DNA of 64,000 nt, taken from positions 14,425,744-14,489,743 of the forward strand of contig CM055108.1 in the NCBI GenBank assembly GCA_029204225.1, written 5' to 3'. Below the pieces are notes generated by a model, which saw only the letters and a program-made list of their open reading frames with translations, made no database searches and was not told where the DNA came from. The stretch comes from Diphasiastrum complanatum. Its lineage: Eukaryota; Streptophyta; Lycopodiopsida; Lycopodiales; Lycopodiaceae. Positions 53,501-63,139 of this stretch are shown here, in pieces. The translations under genes and the position numbers were made by a program. Within the stretch, counting starts at the first letter, position 1; every line of letters begins with the position of its first letter.

Positions 53501-54046
53501 CAATCTTTGCTTACCTTAAAGAGCCAAGATGGAAAAGTATCAAGATCAGGCTGGGACAAGGAGAGAAATCAAGGTGCAGAAGCAACAAGGCACGGAGTGG
53601 ACCATAAAGTGGGCAATCAAACGATAAATCCTTCGGCTCAGGGAGCCTTGATACCTGTGCGGAGCTGAACAAATCTGGAGCTCAGGGAGCTCAACACAAA
53701 GTGCATCAAGGACAAATCAGGAGCTCAAAGGAGTTCCAAAGTCGAAAGTCAGAAGCGACAGGGGCGAACATTTCAAAGAAAGGCCTCTGTCACCAGTTAA
53801 TAAGGTTCTCGGGTTTTACGAAGGCGATATCAAATCTACGCTTTTCCCAGACAAAGATATATTTTCAAGTTATGTAATTTTTCAGTACAAAGAGCTGAGC
53901 CTCCGACTTGTGGTGTGCCAGTTTCAATGTTAATAAAAAGTGGCCAATAAATTGAACACTGTGCCAAGTAGCTTAAATGTTTAGTTATTTTAATTGGGAG
54001 ACACCTTTACTTTAATCTGACATCTGATGAGGACATCAAATTTTAT

Positions 54047-54060
54047 AAAGGTGGGGTGGA
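54047..54060 (+). other. Polypurine tract
   Basis: AAAGGTGGGGTGGA ends at 54060, directly before the 3' LTR start TGTTG. Confidence 0.85.
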
Positions 54061-55151
54061 TGTTGTAAAGCTACCTTTACAAGCTTTACTTCCGGCGCCA
54101 TCGGCGCTAGCTATGTCCCCGGCGCCAGCAGCGCCCCTGCTGCTCCCGGCGCCACTGTGACCAGAATCCAGCCGACGCCAAGTTCCTATGGCTGAAAATC
54201 TTTGATCGGTTCTAGCGGAGTCCAGAGAGCTCAGATCGATGTGCAATCACCTCACACGATCTAGGCATGATTAAAGGAAGCCTGGGGATCAATAAAATCT
54301 AGAGAGAGAAAATGACTTTCTAGAAAGAGAAAATCCTAGAGAGAGAAAAACGTGCTTTACCAGCTTGGGTAGAGTGCTTGGTATCGGGGGGTGCCGAATC
54401 ACACCAATACTATAGGGGAGTGCAGGTTGCGACTCAGGGCGAGCTCCAACCAAGTCTCAGCCTCCCTTGCTGGAATGTTGTCATGGCTCTCGCCTTGGCC
54501 TGCTAGCGCCCCGGAGACTAGGGTCGGTCACACACTTGAAATGTAACCTTCTCAGATTTATCAATAAAGTGGGATTTTCCTCAAACTGACTCTGATTACC
54601 TTCTGGGTTTTAGTGTTATGTAAAAGCGCCAGTTGTAAGGCCGCTTTCAAAATTTTTAACTTGGCACATAGCTGAGGGTCGTATCCCGGGACGCCAGTGG
54701 TATGCCGTCGGGACCATTCGGTCCGTGGCGCCAGCGGTATGCTGTCGGGACCATTTGGTCCAGGAACTGGTTGTTTCCATATCTGTCGCGGCTTGTGGTT
54801 CTGAGTGTTCCTTGCATGAACGTGAATGGGTTAAGCTCTTGGGGAACGGGCTCTAACCTGTCGGCTGAGTTGGATGGCTTGCTTGGGTGGATGTTACCTG
54901 TTTATGGCTGTCCAGTCTGGCGTGGTGCCAGGTTGGCTTCCAGTGCTCGTGACGAAGCTTACATCGGGACCCCCGATCTGACATGGCGCCAGGTTGGATC
55001 TCAGTGTTGGTTTTCGGAACTTCAAGTTGGTTAAGTCTGATCGTTGTTGGCGAGTTGGCTGCTTGTATGTCAAGTGGGTTTGGATGGCAAAAGTTGAAGG
55101 CTGGGAAGCTAAGTCGTGGTTCCCGGATCCCTTTGGGATGCCTGCGCTACA
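54061..55151 (+). repeat. 3' LTR of the non-autonomous element
   Basis: Shorter partner (1,091 bp) of 50231-51475, same termini. Confidence 0.92.
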
Positions 55152-55191
55152 TGATCCCATCCTCATTGGGGTCGGTCGAGATTCCACCTTC

Positions 55192-55857
55192 CAGTGTTGG
55201 GCGGGTATCAAAATTTTTGATGCCAGCCGGGTCAGGTTATTGCAAGTTTTTAGAAATGTAATACCAGTAGGGTATCAACATAAGGATGTATAGGAGTTGT
55301 AGACTGGTATAGACCGGGCTGGTGTCACAAGGGTGATCAGTCGGTTATCAACCCGGGTATCAACATGTACGAATTGCTAAAAATATACATCTTAAAGTGT
55401 AATATCATAATTTAAAATATAAAAAATTTGAGATATTAAAAAAAATACTAAAATAGAAAATGTAATACCATTAGGGAATCAACATACGGAGGTATAGGAG
55501 TTGTAGACTGGTATAGACGGGCTGGTATCACAAGGGTGATACCTGCAGGTTATCAACCTGGGTATCAACATATACGAATTGCTATTAATATACTATTTAA
55601 AGTGTAATATCATAATTTAAAATATAAAAAATTTGAGATATAAAAAAAATAAAATGGCACTATTATTGATACCATGGCAAAAATCTACAAAATCTCTCCA
55701 ACATTGGTATCAACATGAATAGTAAAATATTTAATATTGGGTGTCCGATTCTAGACCCTGGTATTAGAAATCATATACCAGTCGGACTGGTTTTTTAATA
55801 CCATGTTAATACTCATTATTGATACCAGCCGTGACCCTATATACTCGCCCAACACTG
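55192..55857. mobile_element. hAT-like terminal-inverted-repeat element (non-autonomous)
   Basis: Ends CAGTGTTGGGCGGGTAT (55192) and its inverse, read from the right end as CAGTGTTGGGCGAGTAT (55857), form ~17-bp inverted repeats with one mismatch. CAGTG fits the hAT terminal consensus. Inside is a tandem repeat of period 204 (55258-55461 and 55462-~55662) and no transposase frame. An 8-bp target duplication was not found, so the family call is tentative. Confidence 0.6.
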
Positions 55858-55957
55858 TGTGATAATCAATATGAGGAGCACAATGACAGTAATTCAGACC
55901 AATATGAACAATATGACTCATATGGAGACTGTTTGAGTTATGATGAAAACTATTCTG

Positions 55958-56639
55958 TGTAAAAATTACAGCAAATAAGGATCCTAAAACACTTGAAATG
56001 ATGAGGGAAACAATAGATTATGATTTCATACGATTAGCACAAGTTGAACCATCAAAATCCATCAAAAATCTATGCTTGAACCTCACTAAATGGCCCAAAT
56101 CCTTGAAGAAGGCTTCACACGTGTGAAAGTACGGCCTCCCACAGTCTGAGTACTGTACACCAGACCTACATTCAATCCTATAATCATTAGTAATCACAAG
56201 TACTCAAACAATTATGAACATAGAGAGCAATTGCACCATTATGAGAGAAAAATCATGAAATTACTTGATTAATTTTGGTGAGATATCATCACCTATATAT
56301 ACATGATCCATCACGGTTTTGGGCAGGTATGAGTAGCCCTAAACCTATCCCTAATGCTAATTTTGGTGGATCTTTCATCCCTACCAAGTTAGGGTTGGAA
56401 TCTTGGAGATCCCTCAACAATGCAAAAACTACCAAAAATAGCTCCTATTTTTTCTCCCTTGTATCTAAGCATAATTTGGACTCATTCCAAAGGTTCTAAC
56501 ACTTAGGTCTACTTGAGAACATCCTTATGAATGGAATCCTATGCTATTTGGCACGTGTGACAAGCCACATCATGACCATCTAACTATTTACAAGTCATAT
56601 GACCAAAACTAGTCAAGCTAGAATTGTGAATTTTTAACA
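55958..56639 (-). repeat. 3' LTR of the young copia element
   Basis: On the minus strand it begins TGTTAAAAATTC and ends GTAATTTTTACA. It contains the palindrome TTCACACGTGTGAA (56114-56127) and a TATATATA stretch at ~56294. Confidence 0.97.
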
Positions 56640-56650
56640 CTCCTCCTCAC
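56640..56650 (-). other. Polypurine tract
   Basis: The minus strand reads GTGAGGAGGAG directly before the LTR start TGTTA. Confidence 0.85.
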
Positions 56651-56653
56651 TAT

Positions 56654-59600
56654 CTAGCTTGGTTCAATCATTGCTTTACTAATCACTCCAAGTGATGATC
56701 TGAACTTCATAAAAGGTGTCTTTTGAAGTGGTTTAGTAAGTAGATCAGCTACACATTCATTGCTTGGAACATGCTCCAAAGCAATCTCCTTGGCTTGCAC
56801 CATTTCTCTCACAAAGTGATGGCATATCTCAATGTGCTTAGATCTTGCATGGAAGATTGGGTTAGATGCAAGGTGTTGGGCTGATATATTGTCATTGTAG
56901 ATGATTGGTGCCTCCTCTGAATCCATGATCTTTAGTTCCACCAATAATCTCTTGATCCAAAGTACCTCCTTTGTAGTGGTTGTCAAAGCTTTGTACTCGG
57001 CCTCGGTTGAAGATAGAGATATAGTTTCTTGCTTTTTTGAAAGCCATGAAACCACACCTTCTCCTATGAAAGTTGAATATGCACTTGTTGATTTCCTATC
57101 CCTCTTGTCCCCTGCAAAATCTGAATCACTAAATGCATGAAGGTTAATCACATCTCCTCTATATAGAATCCCAAAATCCAATGTACCCGAGATGTATCTT
57201 AGAATCCTCTTAGCCTTTTTCCAATGGATATTCAATGGCTTTTGCATGGATTGGCTCAACCTACATACACTAAAGCTAAGATCTGGTCTAGTTATAGTGA
57301 TCCACATTAAGGAACCTATAAGTTGCCTAAACAAAGTGATGTCCATGAAGGATCTTTCATCATATTCATTTGGCACTTTTACATCTTGCTCCATTGGTGT
57401 GTCAACACTTTTGCATACTTCCATCTTAAACTTCTTCAAAAGACTTTGAGCATAGTTTACTTGACTTATAAAGATAAAATCAGACCCTCTAAGTACTTCT
57501 ATGCCTAAGATGAAGTGAAGACACCCTAGATCTACCATCTTGAACTCTAAGGATAGATCTATCTTGATTTTTTCAATACCATCAACACTATTTCCACTAA
57601 TGATGATGTCATCTACATAAATGAGTAAAAGTACAATACCAACATCATCAAACTTAATGTAAAGAGTGGGATCATATTCACTTTGAACAAAAGAAAGTGA
57701 AATAAGATAGCAATGTAGTCTTGAATTCCAAGATCTCGAGGCTTGCTTCAAGCCATAGATGCTTCTTTGGAGATGGCATACTTTGTTCTCCATTCCATGC
57801 TTGATGAACCCTTGTGGCTGCTCCATATAGATATCCTCTTCCAAAAGACCATTCAAGAAAGCATTAGAGACATCCATTTGACATAGAATCCATCCAAAAT
57901 GTGATGCAAGTGCAATGATTAGTCTTATTGTGACCATCTTGGCCACGGGTGCAAAAGTTTCCTCATAGTCTATCCCTCTCTCTTGAGCATAACCTTTTGC
58001 AACTAATCTTGCTTTATGTTTGTTAACACTCCCATTTGCATTCAACTTAAGCTTGAAGACCCACTTGCATCCTATTACATTCCTTTGAGGTCTCTCAACA
58101 AGCAACCAAGTTTCATTCTCAATCAAGGCATCATACTCATCCAACATAGCTTTATACCATTCTTTGGAGTTCAATGCATCTTCAACATTAGACGGTTCTT
58201 CAAAACTAGATAAAGCATAAGAAGTGGATGAGATACCCTCAACTTGCTGTCCTTTGCCTTGATATGTGAGCCTTGATGGCTCCACTTTTGCCCTTGAAGA
58301 TCTCCTTGGTGTGATAGGTGGGTTTGGTGCTTGCTCCTCCATGAGCTCCTCCTCAAAACCAAGATCTTGCTCCTCGGCCATCTTCTTCTTGATTGTTGGA
58401 GCACTTGAGCCTTCTTCAAGCATATGCATATGATGTTCATCAAAGATGACATCCCTTGAAACAACAAATTTGTTCAAGGATGGGAGATAGACTTTGTAGC
58501 CCTTGCTTGAGCTTGCATATCCAAGCATGATCCCTCTTGTGGAAGATGGATCCTCCTTGGTCCTTGTTTCCAATGGCACATGCACATAACATATACACCC
58601 AAAAACTTTCAAGTGATTAAGATTGGGTTTCTTTCCATACAACATCTCATAAGGAGTTTTGCCTTCAATTGCTTTGCAAGACACCCTATTCATCAAGTAG
58701 TTTGCACATACAAGAGACTCACCCCAAAAGGATTTGGGCAAACAAGCATCTAATCTTAAAGCCTTAGAACATTCACATAATGTTCTATTCCTTCTTTCAG
58801 CAACTCCATTTTGTTGAGGAGTGTAAGGACAAGAAGTCTCTTTCTTGATCCCTTCCTCCTCACAAAAGGCCTTGAACTCATTGGAGATGAATTCTCCACC
58901 ATTGTCACTTCTAAGAATCTTGATGCTATGATTATGATGCTTTTCCACAAACAACTTGAACTTTACAAAAGTATCAAATACTTGAGACTTGAAGGAAAGT
59001 AAGAACACCCAACAATATCTTGAGTAGTCATCAATGAAGGTTAAAAACATGGATGAACCTCCATTAGATTTGGTGCTAGCAATGTGCACATCCGAGTGTA
59101 TGATTTCAAGAGGATGAGATGACTTTGTGATGGAGTTAGGAAACACCTTCTTATGTGCCTTGGATAAGGCACAAGCTTCACAAACCTTGTCTTCCTTCCC
59201 AATAGTCCTTGGTAGGCCTAAAGCATACTCCTCCTTGATCATAGCCTCCATGGAACCCGAGTTGACATGTCCAAGTCTTTTGTGCCATAAAGTAAAGGTA
59301 GATATCTTGCTCTTCTCGGCCAACATGACAACATTAGTATCCACAAATCCATCCAACTTATATAGTTTGCCAAGTCTAGTGCCCTTAGCCACTATCTTAC
59401 CCTTCTTCTTGATGAAACATTCATTTGAAGCAAAGTCAACATTGAAACCATTGTCTACCATTTGGCCAACACTTAGTAGATTCTTTGTTATTGTAGGAAT
59501 GTACAAAACACCTTCTATGTTGATCTTTTTGGAAGATCCTAAGCAAAGGGGAATGCTACCAACTCCTTCAATCTTACAAGCTTCATCATTTGCTGTATAG

Positions 59601-60148
59601 ATAGACTTTATAGGTCCATCATAAGATAAGAGAGAAGAGAAAAACTCCCTTTTACTAGTCATGTGTGAACTAGCACCCGAGTCAATCCACCAAGGATCTT
59701 CTCCTTTGAAGCTTGTTGAAGAAAATATGGACATCATGAGAGAGTCCTCATGTGAACTCTCCTCCTCCTCCTCTTTGCTCATGTTGGCTTGGCTTTGATC
59801 TTGCTTCCTCTTGAAGCATTCCGAGGCATAATGCCCCATCTTGCTACAATAGTAGCACTTCACCTTTGATTTGTCCTTCTTGACTTTGGTGGTTGACGGA
59901 GATGCCTTTGGGGGTCCTTCTTGATCCTCAAGCTTTGTAGACTTCTTGAATGTTGATCCTTTGCCTTTGGACTTGCCTTTGCCTTTGGTGAAGAGAGCTT
60001 GGTCATCTTCACCTTGGATGGAAAGCCTATCCATCCTCTCTTGCATTTGGCTCCTTCTTGATTCCTCGGCCATGAGTGTGCCTTGGAGGTCTTCAAGTAT
60101 GGGGCTTACCCATAATTGCATATCCCTGAAGCAAATTGTCAAATTCAA
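56654..60148 (-). CDS. Copia Pol polyprotein (gag end, protease, integrase, RT, RNase H)
   Basis: One open frame of 1,164 codons. It has no ATG at its left limit (the first codon is TTG), so it is best read as the downstream part of a gag-pol frame. Order with residue positions in this frame: zinc knuckle CYYCSKMGHYASEC (98-111), then a Glu-rich spacer; protease DSGASSHM (from 156); pre-integrase LWHKRLGHVNSGSM; integrase with DDYSRYCWVFLL, LRSDNGGEF and YTPQQNGVAERRNRT; RT from WLLVERPQRNVIGCKWVFKLK with YVDDIIISG; RNase H with SLSSTEAEYKAL, HARSKHIEI and ADLLTKPL. All catalytic landmarks are present and there are no internal stops. It makes the enzymes for reverse transcription and integration in cytoplasmic particles. 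It lies in the young element, with the single frame change to gag near 60101-60104. Confidence 0.96.
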   Translation of the reverse strand: MNLTICFRDMQLWVSPILEDLQGTLMAEESRRSQMQERMDRLSIQGEDDQALFTKGKGKSKGKGSTFKKSTKLEDQEGPPKASPSTTKVKKDKSKVKCYYCSKMGHYASECFKRKQDQSQANMSKEEEEESSHEDSLMMSIFSSTSFKGEDPWWIDSGASSHMTSKREFFSSLLSYDGPIKSIYTANDEACKIEGVGSIPLCLGSSKKINIEGVLYIPTITKNLLSVGQMVDNGFNVDFASNECFIKKKGKIVAKGTRLGKLYKLDGFVDTNVVMLAEKSKISTFTLWHKRLGHVNSGSMEAMIKEEYALGLPRTIGKEDKVCEACALSKAHKKVFPNSITKSSHPLEIIHSDVHIASTKSNGGSSMFLTFIDDYSRYCWVFLLSFKSQVFDTFVKFKLFVEKHHNHSIKILRSDNGGEFISNEFKAFCEEEGIKKETSCPYTPQQNGVAERRNRTLCECSKALRLDACLPKSFWGESLVCANYLMNRVSCKAIEGKTPYEMLYGKKPNLNHLKVFGCICYVHVPLETRTKEDPSSTRGIMLGYASSSKGYKVYLPSLNKFVVSRDVIFDEHHMHMLEEGSSAPTIKKKMAEEQDLGFEEELMEEQAPNPPITPRRSSRAKVEPSRLTYQGKGQQVEGISSTSYALSSFEEPSNVEDALNSKEWYKAMLDEYDALIENETWLLVERPQRNVIGCKWVFKLKLNANGSVNKHKARLVAKGYAQERGIDYEETFAPVAKMVTIRLIIALASHFGWILCQMDVSNAFLNGLLEEDIYMEQPQGFIKHGMENKVCHLQRSIYGLKQASRSWNSRLHCYLISLSFVQSEYDPTLYIKFDDVGIVLLLIYVDDIIISGNSVDGIEKIKIDLSLEFKMVDLGCLHFILGIEVLRGSDFIFISQVNYAQSLLKKFKMEVCKSVDTPMEQDVKVPNEYDERSFMDITLFRQLIGSLMWITITRPDLSFSVCRLSQSMQKPLNIHWKKAKRILRYISGTLDFGILYRGDVINLHAFSDSDFAGDKRDRKSTSAYSTFIGEGVVSWLSKKQETISLSSTEAEYKALTTTTKEVLWIKRLLVELKIMDSEEAPIIYNDNISAQHLASNPIFHARSKHIEICHHFVREMVQAKEIALEHVPSNECVADLLTKPLQKTPFMKFRSSLGVISKAMIEPS

Positions 60149-60620
60149 AGCTTAGTCCATTCAATATGAGTTGAACAAGCTCTTCATCCTTGATAGGGTC
60201 ACCTATAAAGGCTAGCTCTTTGTTCAATTCCTTTACTCTTAGGACAAAAGTATGTGCACTCTCTCCTTTCTTTTGATAGCTTCTATAGATTTGATTCTTC
60301 AAAGCTAACATTCTAGTTTGGTTCTTGGATTCATAGACCTTTTGCAAAGTCTCCCAAGCATCTTGAGCTGAAGTGCAATCTCCTACCTCTCTTAAGAGTT
60401 CATTTGCAACATTCATTTTTATGCAATGTAGTGCAACATTGCACCTCTTGATGTATTTGGCTTTTTCTTGAGGATGAATAGGTTCACCCTCCTTACCATT
60501 TACAATTTCCATCAGATCTTGCATGATCATGATAGATTCCATTCTAACTTTCCATATGGAATAGTTAGTTTTGTTGAGCCTTTCATCAGTATCCAAAAGA
60601 TATGCATTTATAGATGCCAT
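60093..60620 (-). CDS. Copia Gag (UBN2-type)
   Basis: ATG at 60620-60618, 175 codons. It opens MASINAYLLDTDERLNKTNY, then IWKVRMESIMIMQDLM and CTSAQDAWETLQKVYESKNQ, the UBN2/gag-polypeptide-of-copia pattern, and ends LVQLILNGLSFEFDNLLQ before a stop at 60093. It overlaps the pol frame by 56 bp in another phase. The shift coincides with a run of four G (plus strand 60101-60104), so a one-base length change or sequencing error is the simplest explanation. A programmed frameshift is possible but unusual for plant copia. Gag builds the particle and packages the RNA. Confidence 0.93.
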   Translation of the reverse strand: MASINAYLLDTDERLNKTNYSIWKVRMESIMIMQDLMEIVNGKEGEPIHPQEKAKYIKRCNVALHCIKMNVANELLREVGDCTSAQDAWETLQKVYESKNQTRMLALKNQIYRSYQKKGESAHTFVLRVKELNKELAFIGDPIKDEELVQLILNGLSFEFDNLLQGYAIMGKPHT

Positions 60621-61418
60621 CTAGTCTCCTAATCAAGGACTTGACACAAATGAAGGTTACTTCTATTGATTTGATTGAAGGTCTACCTTATCCCACTTCT
60701 TAGGGACCTGAAAAGATCAGTAATAGACTACCTATAAAGATCTAAGAATGATCTCTAACAAAATCAAATCATAGAATACTAGAAACAATGCACTTGCTTG
60801 ATTGAAGTAGACAATACTAGTAGAATTGCCCCTCTTTCTATAAAGAACATTAAAGCTTCCAAATGATCTGATCAAGAGTGAATTTCAGCAACCTAATATA
60901 CTTCCAAAATCACTTGTAAAAGATCTAAATGGAACTTAATGAAGATGCAACACAATCTACTATCCAATCACAAGCAAAAAATGATCAAAATTGATGAAAA
61001 ATTGATCTAATTTGGTGCATAAGTCAAGCAATGGTTGGACTGAACCTAAATCACTTTAGGAGGTGTCTACTACACCTTAGAACAGCCTTGAAGAGTCCCC
61101 AAAACTCTGATCTTCCCTCTCCTTGAATGCTAGAAAGCCTTCTCTATGAAATCACCTCCAAAACTCGCTTAGAAATCAATGCTTGGAGCAAGCAAAACTT
61201 GCTATCTTGGTAATGTGAATTGAATTCAACTTTGCCTCTGGTTTTAGACACCTAAACACCTGCAAATGAAGTCACACAACACCAATCTCCAATGTATTTG
61301 ACTCACTTTGAGTTCTAGAATCAATACTAGATGCTAAGATCCAATCTACACAAGATTTAGATAAAAAATTGTGATCAAATTGAATGAAAACCAAGGATTT
61401 AGCTCATTTCAGCCTTTA

Positions 61419-61431
61419 GGCTCTGATACCA
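61419..61431 (-). other. Primer-binding site
   Basis: The minus strand reads TGGTATCAGAGCC next to the 5' LTR; complementary to initiator-Met tRNA. Confidence 0.92.
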
Positions 61432-62113
61432 TGTAAAAATTACAGCAAATAAGGATCCTAAAACACTTGAAATGATGAGGGAAACAATAGATTATGATTT
61501 CATACGATTAGCACAAGTTGAACCATCAAAATCCATCAAAAATCTATGCTTGAACCTCACTAAATGGCCCAAATCCTTGAAGAAGGCTTCACACGTGTGA
61601 AAGTACGGCCTCCCACAGTCTGAGTACTGTACACCAGACCTACATTCAATCCTATAGTCATTAGTAATCACAAGTACTCAAACAATTATGAACATAGAGA
61701 GCAATTGCACCATTATGAGAGAAAAATCATGAAATTGCTTGATTAATTTTGGTGAGATATCATCACCTATATATACATGATCCATCACGGTTTTGGGCAG
61801 GTATGAGTAGCCCTAAACCTATCCCTAATGCTAATTTTGGTGGATCTTTCATCCCTACCAAGTTAGGGTTGGAATCTTGGAGATCCCTCAACAATGCAAA
61901 AACTACCAAAAATAGCTCCTATTTTTTCTCCCTTGTATCTAAGCATAATTTGGACTCATTCCAAAGGTTCTAACACTTAGGTCTACTTGAGAACATCCTT
62001 ATGAATGGAATCCTATGCTATTTGGCACGTGTGACAAGCCACATCATGACCATCTAACTATTTACAAGTCATATGACCAAAACTAGTCAAGCTAGAATTG
62101 TGAATTTTTAACA
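61432..62113 (-). repeat. 5' LTR of the young copia element
   Basis: Same length and ends as the 3' LTR. Palindrome TTCACACGTGTGAA lies at 61588-61601. Confidence 0.97.
61768..61775 (-). promoter_or_regulatory. TATA-like box of the copia LTR promoter
   Basis: TATATATAGG on the minus strand in the 5' LTR, with TTCACACGTGTGAA about 170 bp farther along in the transcribed direction. A position roughly mid-LTR fits a U3 promoter. The box is a prediction only. Confidence 0.4.
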
Positions 62114-62206
62114 TTCTGACCAAAATAAAGACTGAGCTATACCAGTCAAATCAATCTAATATTGATGGCGGTTTTTATAGTAGTGACAATGATGATGGGC
62201 TATATT

Positions 62207-62853
62207 TGTGAAAAATACAGATCCTAAGTGGATCTAAACTCCAAGATCATTGGCTTGAATGCTTGCACTCCAAACTACATAAGCTAGGAATTGGCAACAC
62301 ATTCTATGCTACCTAGAATGCAAAGAACTTGATCAAAAAGCATTTATCACAAATGGAAACTTCCATAAACATCAAGTGCGGCCCAAAATAGCATTATACA
62401 GTCCATAATACATCAGCCTACCACTTTTGGAAAGCACCTAAGATCATACACACAAAGCTTGAACTCAATCACTACACAATGCCAACAATGGAAGGAGAAC
62501 CCAATAGAAAAATCTCTCATTAAGCAAATGAATACAATGGATCTGCTCCAACCTGTTTCTCCACGGCCTACCTGCTATATATAGCTGAGAGAGATGACTC
62601 TCTCTCCTCTCTCTAGACCCTCCTTACCTAAAATATGCCCTATATAGGTAAAATTGGCATATATGTCCAAAATACATGAAAATGGACTCATTTCGAAGGT
62701 CTTGAAGTTTGACACTTCTTCATACTGAAAAAATACACTTACTAAAAATATCTAGACCTGTTTCACACGTGTGAAAAGTCAGATCCTAAACTATGTGCCA
62801 TTTTTAGCAATTTTGGCCTAAAACTAGACAAGGAAATGTTGACAATTTTCACA
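62207..62853 (-). repeat. Solo LTR of a related copia family
   Basis: On the minus strand it runs TGTGAAAATTGTC ... GTATTTTTCACA, 647 bp, with the duplication ATATT on both sides (62202-62206 and 62854-62858). It shares the CACACGTGTG palindrome (62761-62776) and a CTATATATAGC box near 62574 with the young element's LTR layout. No internal sequence remains, so it arose by recombination between two LTRs. Confidence 0.9.
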
Positions 62854-63048
62854 ATATTCACGACAATCAAAACATCATCGCAATTCACAAGATGGTGAGC
62901 ACGCACTACGGTACATGAGTTCTATGTGCCAACTTGAACAATCGTCATCTCCTATGCAACGTTGCATACATAATAGCACTATCAATAATGTCACTCCTCA
63001 TACCAATTGTGGTTCATCATTACTATTGTTCAATGGACAATCAAACTT

Positions 63049-63139
63049 TTGGCTGATTCTGACGAATCCCCAAGATACTCGGACAGAGCAACTCAAGAGC
63101 ACCTCTCACCTTAGACTGAGGAGGTCTCTGAGAAGACGA
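63049..63139 (+). repeat. Direct repeat, left copy (partner at 63905)
   Basis: TTGGCTGATTCTGACGAATC... to GAGACTA is repeated at 63905-64000 with a few substitutions, 856 bp apart. The second copy starts TGTTGGC and runs off the window. Confidence 0.85.

Larger units (their letters stand above)
50227..55156 (+). mobile_element. Non-autonomous LTR retrotransposon (LARD-like), no gag/pol
   Basis: Two near-identical LTRs (50231-51475 and 54061-55151) flank about 2.6 kb. A primer site TGGTATCAGAGCC at 51478-51490 and a purine tract AAAGGTGGGGTGGA at 54047-54060 are in the expected places. The flanks share GATC (50227-50230 and 55153-55156), or AGATC/TGATC with one mismatch, as a probable target duplication. 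The interior has no gag, protease, RT or integrase motifs in any frame. It holds five small hairpins near the primer site, a 249-bp tandem duplication and a ~183-bp degenerate duplication. It must have been moved by proteins of another element. LTR substitutions are about 2 percent besides two indels, so it is fairly young. Confidence 0.88.
55958..62113 (-). mobile_element. Young, nearly intact Ty1/copia element
   Basis: LTRs 55958-56639 and 61432-62113 are both 682 bp and differ by eye at only two positions (near 56180/61654 and 56261/61735). The target duplication TTCTG occurs at 55953-55957 and 62114-62118. On the minus strand the order is LTR, primer site, gag (60620-60093), pol (to 56654), purine tract, LTR. 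The only coding defect seen is a one-base shift between gag and pol at a G-run (60101-60104). It is the most recent insertion in the window and could still be moved, by its own or related proteins. Confidence 0.97.

Noticed and set aside
56275-56499. Identical 74-codon frames at 56275-56499 and 61749-61973
   Set aside because: They are the same LTR sequence in two copies, antisense to the element.
59127-59600. Plus-strand frame of 157 codons
   Set aside because: Antisense shadow of the intact copia pol frame.
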